Assembly: GCA_934692295.1 (NCBI GenBank)
Contig: CAKUTL010000035.1
Span: 1-17,243 of the forward strand
Direction of reading: 5' to 3'
DNA length: 17,243 nt
Source: an uncultured Candidatus Melainabacteria bacterium
GTDB taxonomy: Bacteria; Cyanobacteriota; Vampirovibrionia; Gastranaerophilales; Gastranaerophilaceae
Below, one piece after another: positions 8,326 to 15,407 of this stretch. Below the pieces are notes generated by a model, which worked only from the letters and a program-made list of their open reading frames with translations, searched no databases and had not been told where the DNA came from. Made by a program: the position numbers and the translations under genes. Each line of letters opens with the position of its first letter. The first letter of the stretch is position 1.

Positions 8326-8799
8326 ATGAAAGTAGGAAATATAGTAAAAAACATTTTACCTAAAAACCCTGCCCAATGGGTAACAAGAGGTGTCGGGATA
8401 GCAGCTCTCGGAGCTGTAGCGTACGATGCACATTACCTTGGTAAAATTCAGGCCGATTTATACTCAAGTGAAAAAGATGCTGCAAGTACTGGTTATTATT
8501 TAAACAATTCTATGTACTCAACCAACATGAGTAAAATCCAAGAAGGAATAAAAGATGCTTCTTATGAAATGGAACTTGACTGTGGCTGGAAAAGATTTAT
8601 CAATGAAGGTATCGGCTACGTAAAAGGCTTTACTTCAATGTTAGTTTCGCACATTGTTCCATTCGGTTTAGGTTTAGGAGCAGTATTTACAAAAGGATTA
8701 CCTAGCAAAATTTGTGCCGGAGGTCTTGGAATATATGCGGGCTACGAAGTCCTTAAAAACTTCTTTGGCTGGGGTACTCCAGGCGGAACATTTAAATAA
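8326..8799 (+). CDS. Small membrane-associated protein of unknown function
   Basis: This 157-aa protein has two or three hydrophobic stretches: about 19-35, about 103-121 and about 127-146, the latter two glycine-rich. Between them is a polar, Tyr/Ser/Asn-rich loop (about 45-95) with a single DCGW. The N-terminus is basic and does not look like a cleaved signal, so an inner-membrane location is likely. I do not recognise the family. AGTAGG precedes the ATG closely, and the gene lies 14 bases after the HEAT-like gene, so the two are probably co-transcribed and the scaffold may be tethered to the membrane through this partner. Its stop is one base from the trmD stop on the other strand, with no terminator hairpin in between. 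Confidence 0.75.
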   Translation: MKVGNIVKNILPKNPAQWVTRGVGIAALGAVAYDAHYLGKIQADLYSSEKDAASTGYYLNNSMYSTNMSKIQEGIKDASYEMELDCGWKRFINEGIGYVKGFTSMLVSHIVPFGLGLGAVFTKGLPSKICAGGLGIYAGYEVLKNFFGWGTPGGTFK

Positions 8800-8800
8800 A

Positions 8801-9493
8801 CTATTTTTGATTTTTTAAATATTTTTCATACAAATCAGGGCGACGAGTTTTTGTTCGCTCTATTTGTTGTTGCAATCTAAATTCATTTATTTCTTTATGG
8901 TTACCATTCAACAAAACTTCCGGCACCTTGTACCCTCTAAAATCTCTAGGTTTTGTATATTGAGGATATTCAAGCAATCCATTTGAAAAACTATCCTCTT
9001 CCGCAGATTCAATTTTCCCTAATGTACCATTCAATTTTCGACTAACGGCATCAATCAAACACAAGGAAGGAAGCTCCCCTCCGGTAAGAACAAAATCTCC
9101 GATAGAAATTTCTTTAGGTTTAATAATTTCTCGAATTCTTTCGTCAAAACCTTCATAATGACCGCACAACATAATAATTTGGTCATACTTTGCCAAGTCT
9201 AAAACCAATTGTTCACTTAATGGTTCACCTTGAGGAGATAACATCACAGTTATTGAGTTTTCTAATTTTTCAATACTATCATAAGCATCAACATAAGGTT
9301 GAGGAGCTAAAACCATACCTGCTCCGCCACCATAAGGGGTATCATCCACCTTTTTATGCTTATCAATAGTAAAATCTCGTGGATTTATAGCATTAACAGA
9401 AAAGATACCACCCTCTTTTGCTCTTTTCATAATACTTACATCACAATAGGATTGTATAATTTCTGGAAACAATGTCAAAACATCAAAAATCAT
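8801..9493 (-). CDS. trmD: tRNA (guanine37-N1)-methyltransferase TrmD
   Basis: TrmD methylates N1 of G37 next to the anticodon using S-adenosylmethionine, which prevents +1 frameshifting. The 230-aa SPOUT protein shows all the family marks: DDTPYGGGAGMV (50-61), LSPQGEPL (85-92), LCGHYEGFDER (109-119) and SIGDFVLTGGELP (130-142) of the trefoil knot. R152 and D167 (in EEDSF) stand for the known catalytic Arg and Asp, and EYPQYTKPRDF (175-185) belongs to the linker. Length is normal. It overlaps the rimM stop by four bases (ATGA), so it is translationally coupled to RimM, the usual gene order in bacteria. The common partners rpsP and rplS are absent here. It converges with the small membrane gene at 8326-8799. 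Confidence 0.98.
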   Translation of the reverse strand: MIFDVLTLFPEIIQSYCDVSIMKRAKEGGIFSVNAINPRDFTIDKHKKVDDTPYGGGAGMVLAPQPYVDAYDSIEKLENSITVMLSPQGEPLSEQLVLDLAKYDQIIMLCGHYEGFDERIREIIKPKEISIGDFVLTGGELPSLCLIDAVSRKLNGTLGKIESAEEDSFSNGLLEYPQYTKPRDFRGYKVPEVLLNGNHKEINEFRLQQQIERTKTRRPDLYEKYLKNQK

Positions 9494-10008
9494 TCCAACA
9501 ACCCTTCGATATTATTTATCATGATTTTTTTGTTTTTAATATCGACAACGGGAACAATCGCTTTTACAAACGGAATTAGAGAGATTTTTTTTGAATTTGT
9601 CTTAACTGAAATCAAATCACTTGCCCCGTTATTTGAAACACCAATTACAAACCCCAAATTTTTGCCATTTTCGTTATCAAAAACACTCAAACCAACAAGC
9701 TCATCTATAAGAAATTCATCCTCATCAAGATTTTCACGAACAACATCCTCTTCCACGAAAAGTAAACAACCTTTCAATGGAATAATATCGTTGATAGAAT
9801 CAATTCCTTCAAATTTCACAATTAAAAAATTCTTATTTTGACGAACAGAATCTATTTTCAATTCTTGATATTCATTACCTTTTTTTACAAAAACAGACTC
9901 TAACGATAAAAAGAAATCTTGTTGGTTTTTAGAATAACCAACTCTAGCTTCTCCTTTAATTCCATGAAAGTTGACAATCTTACCGACTGAAATATATTTG
10001 GTCATCAT
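9490..10008 (-). CDS. rimM: Ribosome maturation factor RimM
   Basis: RimM assists 16S processing and assembly of the 30S head, where it binds protein S19. The 172-aa sequence has the N-terminal RimM domain, with YISVGKIVNFHGIKGEARV at 5-23. The C-terminal PRC-barrel follows, with DELVGLSVFD about 103-112 and SLIPFVKAIVPVVD about 142-155. Length is typical. The ATG overlaps the stop of the upstream zinc-ribbon gene by one base (TAATG), with GGAAG just before it. A second ATG follows immediately and would remove one residue. It is coupled downstream to trmD by an ATGA overlap, so all three genes form one transcript. Confidence 0.97.
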   Translation of the reverse strand: MMTKYISVGKIVNFHGIKGEARVGYSKNQQDFFLSLESVFVKKGNEYQELKIDSVRQNKNFLIVKFEGIDSINDIIPLKGCLLFVEEDVVRENLDEDEFLIDELVGLSVFDNENGKNLGFVIGVSNNGASDLISVKTNSKKISLIPFVKAIVPVVDIKNKKIMINNIEGLLE

Positions 10009-11159
10009 TATTCTTCCGGAGCTTCTGCTTCGACCTTTTTAGGTCTGCCACGTCTTTTCTTTGGAGCTTCTTCAACCTCAACTGCTTCTTCTGTTGCTGG
10101 AGCTTCTGCTACTTCTTCAACAGGAGTTTCTGTTTTCTTCTTTCTAGTTGATTTAGGCTTTTCAGCTTTTTCAGATTTATCTTCTGCTTTTTGGTTTTTA
10201 AATTCTTCTGGAGCATCCGGTCTATCTTGGTTCCATCTTTCAAGCCCCATTTGTGCTCTAACCAAACCAATACCAACGTGAACACGCCATTCATCCATTT
10301 TTAATTGAGCTGCAATAATTTTGTGGCAACCAATTGGAGGTAATGGCAACAATGGTTCATATAGCATTTTGATAGCATTTAATTGATCTGGAGTAATTGC
10401 CAATTTACGTTTAGGGAACGGCAATTTAGGAAGCATCATTTTTTGTCTTACTAAATTTATACCGAAAAATACTTTTCTTGGTTCCAAACCAATTTTTTCA
10501 CCAATAACTTCATGTGCATCAGGGTTTGGAAGAGGCAACATCAACTTATATAGCAATTCAATTTGTTCCAATTGTTCCTTACTTACAAGCAACTGCTTAG
10601 GAGCTTTGTTGCGGTTGTTCATTGGACGTCTGTTATTATTAAATCTGTTTTGACCCTGAGGTCTGCGTTGTTGATAACCTCCAGCTCTGTTATTGTTATA
10701 ACCGCCTTGACGGTTATTGTAGTTATTATTGTAACCACCCTGTCTATTGTCTCTGTTATAACCACCTTGACGGTTGTTATCCCTGCTGTAACCGCCTTGG
10801 CGATTGTAGTTATTATTATATCCACCTTGTCTGTTATCTCTGTTATAACCACCTTGACGGTTGTAATTGTTATTATAACCACCTTGTTGAGGACGGTTGT
10901 TATAAGGTCTTTGAGGCCTGTTATATGGCCTTTGGTTATCATCTCCTCCAGATGAATAACTATTATAGAATTGAGGTTTTTCTTCAGTTGAATAACTTGG
11001 GGTTTGTTCCGCTGGTTGAGAAGCAGCTGGACTATCCCCAGATTCAGAAGAATTAACCATCATCTTTTTATCTGGATATAAGCAATCAGGGCAGATTACT
11101 CTTTTAGGGTTCTTTGTTTCAAACTCGCGACCGCACTTAATGCACTTGTTTACATACAT
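10008..11159 (-). CDS. Zinc-ribbon, RG-rich, tandem-domain protein with AT-hook; unknown function
   Basis: This 383-aa protein has a clear modular build. An N-terminal zinc ribbon has Cys pairs C6-x2-C9 and C23-x2-C26. Residues about 75-180 are disordered and rich in Arg, Gly, Asn, Tyr and Gln, with GGYNNNYNRQ-like tandem units at 93-162. Two related 52-residue domains lie at about 190-241 and 253-305; both read QL-x2-I-x2-LY-x3-LPLP near the start and end in GI-x-LVR-x2-M. An acidic/basic tail carries an AT-hook-like KKRRGRPKK at 367-375. The make-up points to nucleic-acid binding and possibly phase separation, as in RGG proteins. It is coupled to rimM by a one-base overlap, so a ribosome or RNA role is likely. 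I do not know this family. A good promoter lies upstream, and AGAGG stands 10 bases before the ATG. Confidence 0.9.
   Translation of the reverse strand: MYVNKCIKCGREFETKNPKRVICPDCLYPDKKMMVNSSESGDSPAASQPAEQTPSYSTEEKPQFYNSYSSGGDDNQRPYNRPQRPYNNRPQQGGYNNNYNRQGGYNRDNRQGGYNNNYNRQGGYSRDNNRQGGYNRDNRQGGYNNNYNNRQGGYNNNRAGGYQQRRPQGQNRFNNNRRPMNNRNKAPKQLLVSKEQLEQIELLYKLMLPLPNPDAHEVIGEKIGLEPRKVFFGINLVRQKMMLPKLPFPKRKLAITPDQLNAIKMLYEPLLPLPPIGCHKIIAAQLKMDEWRVHVGIGLVRAQMGLERWNQDRPDAPEEFKNQKAEDKSEKAEKPKSTRKKKTETPVEEVAEAPATEEAVEVEEAPKKRRGRPKKVEAEAPEE
10674..10883 (-). repeat. Coding minisatellite for Gly-Tyr-Asn-Arg-Gln units
   Basis: About seven tandem units of 24-33 bases encode variants of GGYNNNYNRQ, alternating with GGYNRDNRQ. 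The DNA copies are close to identical in places, for instance the recurring TTATAACCACCTTGACGG on the plus strand. The unit count could therefore vary between strains by slippage. All copies stay in frame. Confidence 0.8.
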
Positions 11160-11275
11160 AATTTAAAAGCCTCTTAATTAATAATAAAAAAATAACTCAT
11201 AACAAAAAATAAATTTAAGGTAACATCCTCACAATACAAAATCGATTTCAAATAAAAATTCTAACTTATACCATC

Positions 11276-11304
11276 ATTCTAACATGGATTTTGAATATAC
11301 GCAA
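11276..11304 (-). promoter_or_regulatory. Promoter for the zinc-ribbon protein/rimM/trmD operon
   Basis: On the minus strand TTGCGT (11304-11299) is followed by 17 bases and then TAGAAT (11281-11276). The -10 is preceded by TGT, giving an extended -10. A second TTAGAAT recurs 18 bases downstream at 11258-11263. The 158-bp gap holds no terminator for dtd, so read-through from dtd is also possible. The leader would be about 110 bases. Confidence 0.5.
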
Positions 11305-11317
11305 GCCCCAATAGTCA

Positions 11318-11755
11318 CTACTTCTCTACCAAGAAGGTTACAGGCCCATCATTAACAAGCTCAACATCCATCATAGCACGGAATTTACCCGTCTGGCATG
11401 GAATATTAAGACTTTTAACTTGCTCCACAAAATACTCATATAATCTTACTGCATCTTCTGGTTTTGCTGCGGCATCAAAACTCGGTCTAGTTCCTTTTTT
11501 GCAATCGCCACAAAGCGTAAATTGAGAAACAACAAGCATTTCACCGGAAACATCCATTACAGATAAATTCATTTTTTCGTTTTCATCTTCAAAAATTCGC
11601 AATTTTGAAATTTTATCAACAAGTTTATCTGCATTTTCTTCGGTATCAGTTTTTTCAACACCGAGAAATACAAGCAATCCCACACCTATTTTTGAATACA
11701 ACTCTTTGTTTATTGAAACAGATGCTCGTTTTACTCTTTGAATTAACGCTTTCAT
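11318..11755 (-). CDS. dtd: D-aminoacyl-tRNA deacylase Dtd
   Basis: Dtd hydrolyses D-amino acids, and glycine mischarged on tRNA(Ala), from tRNA, keeping them out of protein. The 145-aa sequence is full length. It has SQFTL (77-81) and the Gly-cisPro active-site motif in NDGPVT (135-140), the two hallmarks of the family, plus RPSF (90-93) and a canonical MKALIQRVKRASV start. It lies three bases after the thyX stop and is probably translated from the same message, with only a weak purine-rich site inside the end of thyX. The enzyme acts as a cytosolic homodimer. Confidence 0.97.
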   Translation of the reverse strand: MKALIQRVKRASVSINKELYSKIGVGLLVFLGVEKTDTEENADKLVDKISKLRIFEDENEKMNLSVMDVSGEMLVVSQFTLCGDCKKGTRPSFDAAAKPEDAVRLYEYFVEQVKSLNIPCQTGKFRAMMDVELVNDGPVTFLVEK

Positions 11756-11758
11756 TGC

Positions 11759-12475
11759 CTATTTACCAGCCTTTTCAAACAATTCTGCTTTTGTAATTTT
11801 TCTTCCACAAGACTTATCTTCATCACAGAATCCCAGTCTTTCGCATTTTGGAACTAAATATTCTTTCAACCAAGGTTCTTCTGCAATCAAGACATCGCAC
11901 ATAGATTTAACCATACAACGGATTTCATATTGAGCTCTTGTACATAATCTTAAATTTGCGAGGTGAATAAGTTCTCGTAAGTTCAAACTTGCAACAAGCG
12001 AACTTGCAGCCGCATTTGGCATAACAAATCTCGCATCTTCTGCGGGTATTCCGGCATCCACAAACTCTTGATATTGATCAGAAATTTTACCCATAAAAGT
12101 GATAAATTTTTCTTTCAATTCAGGATTTTTTTCAATTGTTGGAGGAATAATATAATCAAATTGACCTTTTTCTTTAACATAACGTTGAGATTTTTGAGAA
12201 AAAGACATATGTCTATGACGAACAAGTTGATGAGTACAAGCTCTGGAAACATTTGATATTGCAAAACTTACTTGAATATGTTCAATAGTTGAATAATGCC
12301 CCGAACCGATAACTCGTTTTATCAACTTCAACATTTTTTCTACATCTACAGCATTTTCATAAATATTTATAGGGGTGTCAGCACTATAACAAGTTCTACA
12401 CGCAGTATAAATAGTCTTCAACATATTATCCGGTTTTGAAATCAAATGAACAACCGGTTTATTATTCCCTTCCAT
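11759..12475 (-). CDS. thyX: Flavin-dependent thymidylate synthase ThyX
   Basis: ThyX makes dTMP from dUMP using methylene-tetrahydrofolate and NADPH through FAD, as a homotetramer. With this start it has 238 residues. The signature RHRHMSFSQKSQRY is at 86-99, EDARFVMPN at 146-154 and RAQYEIR at 180-186. A C-terminal Cys set (C211, C217, C223) could bind metal. The frame also opens at a TTG at 12487, but that codon has its purine run directly against it. The ATG at 12475 has GGAG at an ideal six-base spacing, so I prefer it. It is the first gene of a pair with dtd. No thyA is seen in the window. Confidence 0.96.
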   Translation of the reverse strand: MEGNNKPVVHLISKPDNMLKTIYTACRTCYSADTPINIYENAVDVEKMLKLIKRVIGSGHYSTIEHIQVSFAISNVSRACTHQLVRHRHMSFSQKSQRYVKEKGQFDYIIPPTIEKNPELKEKFITFMGKISDQYQEFVDAGIPAEDARFVMPNAAASSLVASLNLRELIHLANLRLCTRAQYEIRCMVKSMCDVLIAEEPWLKEYLVPKCERLGFCDEDKSCGRKITKAELFEKAGK

Positions 12476-12505
12476 AAAATTCTCCAATCCTCTTTCTTTT
12501 TATAA

Positions 12506-12535
12506 AGAATACATCATGCCTGAAACTTTTGGCAA
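12506..12535 (-). promoter_or_regulatory. Promoter for thyX-dtd
   Basis: The minus strand reads TTGCCA (12535-12530; five of six to consensus), 18 bases, then TATTCT (12511-12506). It lies in the 84-bp gap between the ybaK stop and the thyX ATG. It would make thyX-dtd independent of the genes upstream, although no terminator hairpin separates them. Confidence 0.45.
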
Positions 12536-12559
12536 ACTCTTAACATCTTCCGAGAAAAA

Positions 12560-13033
12560 TCACGCAGTAATTTCTGCAAATTGAACGCTTTTCACAACTT
12601 TACCTAATTCATTTGGATTTACTTCCACTTGATAGCCAATTTTACCGGCACTGAAAATTATTGTATCAAAATTTTTTGCAGAAGAATCAATAATAACAGG
12701 AAATGGCTTTTTCAATCCAATTGGAGAACATCCGCCATGGATATAGCCGGTCAAAGGCAAAAGTTCTTTTTGTTTAATCATTTCGACAGATTTTTCACCA
12801 ACAGCGTGAGCAGATTTTTTCAAATCTAATTCTTCTGCTACAGGAAGCATAAAAACATAATGTTCTTTGGATTTTCCAACCGTTACAAGACTTTTGAACA
12901 CTTGAGCCGGATTTTGATTTAAGACACTTGCAACTTCCACCCCGCTAATCGCATCTGTATAAGCATAGCAATAGTGCTTGTAATCAATTTTTGCCCTATC
13001 TAAAATTCTCATCACATTTGTTTTATAATCCAT
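12560..13033 (-). CDS. ybaK: YbaK/EbsC-type Cys-tRNA(Pro) deacylase
   Basis: Members of this family remove cysteine from mischarged tRNA(Pro) in trans. With the start used here the protein has 157 residues, the usual length. It carries the conserved lysine in QVFKSLV (K47) and the GYIHGGCSPIGLKK loop (96-109), both family marks. An in-frame ATG at 13060 would add nine residues and overlap the upstream gene. The ATG at 13033 has AGGTGA seven bases upstream and starts two bases after the stop of the DUF4186 gene, so I prefer it. It is last in a likely MATE / DUF4186 / ybaK transcript. The wider YbaK/ProX family has several specificities, so the exact substrate is inferred. Confidence 0.94.
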   Translation of the reverse strand: MDYKTNVMRILDRAKIDYKHYCYAYTDAISGVEVASVLNQNPAQVFKSLVTVGKSKEHYVFMLPVAEELDLKKSAHAVGEKSVEMIKQKELLPLTGYIHGGCSPIGLKKPFPVIIDSSAKNFDTIIFSAGKIGYQVEVNPNELGKVVKSVQFAEITA

Positions 13034-13035
13034 AA

Positions 13036-13383
13036 TTATTTCACCTGTCTTTTTATCCATTCCATAATTAAATCAACTAAATATTCCTGTTGTTCTTTTG
13101 TTAACTGAACACCCTTCGGGAATTTGTGCCACTTACTTATACATCCTCGACAACAAGTCGCAGTTGCATGTTGAGCCGTAAAAACTGGATGTCCACGCAT
13201 TGGAGTTTGCTTCCCGTCATTTGGAATATCTGTCGGAGCAACTCTTTTAGATATAAAATCTTCGGCATGACGTCTTATTGTTTCAAATCCTTTTTGCTCT
13301 AAATACAACCTATCTTTAGGATTTAGTTTAAACTTCTTGCGAAAATCCGATTTACTTAATCTATCAAAAATTTCGTCATACAT
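13036..13383 (-). CDS. DUF4186 family protein
   Basis: This 115-aa protein belongs to the DUF4186 family, recognised by the block at 62-91: MRGHPVF, QHATATCCRGC and KWHKFPKG. H65, H72, C77, C78, C81 and H86 in this block could bind a metal ion, but that is inference. No function is established for the family. It is small and cytosolic, with no signal or membrane segment. GGAG lies 11 bases before the ATG. It lies 35 bases after the MATE gene and two bases before ybaK, so it is almost certainly co-transcribed with them. Confidence 0.9.
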   Translation of the reverse strand: MYDEIFDRLSKSDFRKKFKLNPKDRLYLEQKGFETIRRHAEDFISKRVAPTDIPNDGKQTPMRGHPVFTAQHATATCCRGCISKWHKFPKGVQLTKEQQEYLVDLIMEWIKRQVK

Positions 13384-13418
13384 TATCTATATATCTCCAA
13401 GGTTAATTTTATCACCAA

Positions 13419-14810
13419 CTAAACATTTTCATCATCAACAGGAATATTCAACTGATAACGGAACTTGTAAATAATATGTTTTATACTCCACAAATAACCG
13501 AAGAATAAAACGGATGAAGCACTAATCCACGCAATTGGGCCAGAATAAAATATTCCAACATATCCAAACTTCATAGCAAGATAAATTGCCGCAAATGCTC
13601 TCATCACAAGTTCTGCCGTACAAGCAAGAAGAGGGAATACAGTTTCGCCCATACCTTGTAAAGCATTACGATAAATAAATATCTGACCTAAGAAGAAATA
13701 GTAAATTGTACTAATTAACAAATATTGATGAGCGATATTTATAATATTCTTTGTTGTTGTTCCAATGAATGCACCAATAATATCAGTACCCCATAACCGC
13801 ATTATAAATGCCATCAAAATACTCAAAACAATATTGATCGTTGAAGTATTAATAACTCCAAGTCTAATTCTTTTGAACTTTTTCGCTCCATAATTTTGAG
13901 CAACATAAGCAGCTAATGCAACTCCAAAAGACATCATCGGAAGAGTAGCAATTTGTTCTATTCGTAATGCCGCAGTAAGAGCAGCAATTACATTTGAACC
14001 AAAACTGTTACATACACTCTGAATAATTAAAATTCCAACCCCAATTATAGAAAACTGAATTGCCATTGGAACTCCAACCCTCAAATGTTCATAAGCGGAA
14101 GTCAAAAATTCTTTTTTATCTTTTACGGTATCAAAATCATCTTTTGACAAATGCAAAATTGGAAACTTATATTTGATAAACAATAAACAAAGTAAAAAAG
14201 AAATTCCCTGCGACAAAATAACGGCAATAGCAGAGCCAGGAATTCCCATATGAAAACATTGTATAAAAACTAAAGCAAGAATTATATTAATAATTGATGC
14301 AATTATCAAAAAATATAATGGAGTTTTGCTATCACCCAAAGCTCGAATAATACTAGCAAGCATATTGTACATAGTTGTTGCAATCAAACCAATCGTAATA
14401 ATTTCGATATACAAAAACGCATTATGATAAATATTTTGAGGAACATTCATCCAATGCAAAATATGATTCATCAAAAATACGCAAACGACTGTAAATAATA
14501 AAGTTACGATAGTACTCAAAATAATAGATACAATTACAGAATTTCGAACGCCAGAAATATCTTTTGCACCGTATCTTTGACCAGTTACAACTGCAAACCC
14601 GTTAGTCAAACCGACAATAACAAAAGTTATCAAGAAAAATAACGGAGCAACTGCACCAACTGCCGCAAAAGACTCTACCCCTAAAGTTCGACCAACAATT
14701 ACCAAATCTGCAATATTATATAACTGTTGAAAAATATTCCCTATCAAAAGAGGAATAGAGAATAAAATTATATGTTTTAAGGGGTTCCCACTCGTCATAT
14801 CCGTAATCAT
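13419..14810 (-). CDS. MATE family efflux transporter
   Basis: MATE proteins export drugs or metabolites in exchange for Na+ or H+ across the inner membrane. The 463-aa sequence has about 12 hydrophobic segments in the two-lobe MATE arrangement. It begins PLKHIILFSIPLLIGNIFQQ (from residue 10), followed by LYNIADLVIVGRTLG, a very typical start. The second lobe opens near VGVPMAIQFSIIGVGIL (about 240-257). Length is normal. AGGTG lies six bases before the ATG, and a second ATG four codons on is a possible alternative. It is the first gene of the transcript running into DUF4186 and ybaK. Its substrate cannot be told from sequence. I found no regulator next to it. Confidence 0.95.
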   Translation of the reverse strand: MITDMTSGNPLKHIILFSIPLLIGNIFQQLYNIADLVIVGRTLGVESFAAVGAVAPLFFLITFVIVGLTNGFAVVTGQRYGAKDISGVRNSVIVSIILSTIVTLLFTVVCVFLMNHILHWMNVPQNIYHNAFLYIEIITIGLIATTMYNMLASIIRALGDSKTPLYFLIIASIINIILALVFIQCFHMGIPGSAIAVILSQGISFLLCLLFIKYKFPILHLSKDDFDTVKDKKEFLTSAYEHLRVGVPMAIQFSIIGVGILIIQSVCNSFGSNVIAALTAALRIEQIATLPMMSFGVALAAYVAQNYGAKKFKRIRLGVINTSTINIVLSILMAFIMRLWGTDIIGAFIGTTTKNIINIAHQYLLISTIYYFFLGQIFIYRNALQGMGETVFPLLACTAELVMRAFAAIYLAMKFGYVGIFYSGPIAWISASSVLFFGYLWSIKHIIYKFRYQLNIPVDDENV

Positions 14811-14859
14811 AAATTACACCTTTTTGAATTTATTTTATATTGTATTCTCTTCTATAGAA

Positions 14860-14887
14860 ATTATATGCAAAATAACTGAATATTCAA
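14860..14887 (-). promoter_or_regulatory. Promoter for the MATE transporter transcript
   Basis: The minus strand reads TTGAAT (14887-14882), 16 bases, then a perfect TATAAT (14865-14860). It lies 50 bases before the MATE start and downstream of the terminator at 14894-14930. Confidence 0.6.
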
Positions 14888-14893
14888 CATAGT

Positions 14894-14930
14894 AAAATAA
14901 GGTTCTGAAAACTTTCAAAACCTTATTTTT
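14894..14930 (-). terminator. Terminator after the 99-aa gene, probably bidirectional
   Basis: A perfect 8-bp stem, ATAAGGTT (14897-14904) with AACCTTAT (14919-14926), continues after one mismatch into TGAA/TTCA. A's and T's flank both sides, so it can act on either strand. It lies about 20 bases after the stop of the minus-strand 99-aa gene and separates it from the MATE operon. Confidence 0.75.
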
Positions 14931-14948
14931 AGATATTTATATTTAATT

Positions 14949-15248
14949 TTATTTTGTTAAAGATTTAGCCCATTCGGACATTACATTAATGCCTTTTGCC
15001 GCATTTGCTTGAAGTTCTGATATTCTTTGAGAAACGAACAATCCAAAATCTTCAAATTTAGGCAATGTCTTTTTAATAGATTTAATAACTTCACCGTCTT
15101 TTAAATAATATTCTTCAAACTTAGTGTCATTTGATAATATTTTTACTGTAGATTTATCTTTTAGAGGGATAGTTGCGACATTTAAGCCTCTTTTTGCGGC
15201 ATACTTGGTAAAATCAATATTCGGTCTTATTCTTTGAACACAAGCCAT
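14949..15248 (-). CDS. 99-aa protein of unknown function
   Basis: This small soluble protein, basic in its N-terminal half, has no signal peptide or membrane segment. Residues about 20-60 look like a short beta meander, with VATIPLKDKSTVKIL then YYLKDGEVIKSI. Residues about 65-97 look helical. I do not recognise the family. GAAAGGAAG lies about 10 bases before the ATG, and a clear terminator follows, so it is monocistronic. It is transcribed away from the orphan genes starting at 15408, across a 159-bp AT-rich gap. A possible -10 (TATAAG, or overlapping TATTGT) lies 20-30 bases upstream of the Shine-Dalgarno site. Confidence 0.7.
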   Translation of the reverse strand: MACVQRIRPNIDFTKYAAKRGLNVATIPLKDKSTVKILSNDTKFEEYYLKDGEVIKSIKKTLPKFEDFGLFVSQRISELQANAAKGINVMSEWAKSLTK

Positions 15249-15407
15249 ATTAAATTACTTCCTTTCGCTACTTATACAATATACGAAAAATCCCTGAAAA
15301 ACAATATTTGCCATTTTTTTATTTTTTCATAATAAAAGTTTACAAAAAACATATTTCTAGCAACAAAAAATTTTGCCCTGATTTAATAAAAAACAAAGGA
15401 GCGTTGT

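Noticed and set aside
9356..9841. 161-codon plus-strand frame over trmD and rimM
   Set aside because: It lies antisense to two certain genes and has a Ser/Phe/Thr-rich composition typical of reverse-complement shadows in AT-rich DNA.
10674..10883. CRISPR-like regular repeats
   Set aside because: The units are contiguous, of unequal length, lack unique spacers and stay in frame within a clear coding sequence.
10563..10955. Plus- and minus-strand frames inside the RG-rich region of the zinc-ribbon gene
   Set aside because: They read the minisatellite in other frames, giving low-complexity Val/Ile/Thr strings. The zinc-ribbon frame has conserved domains on both sides of the region.
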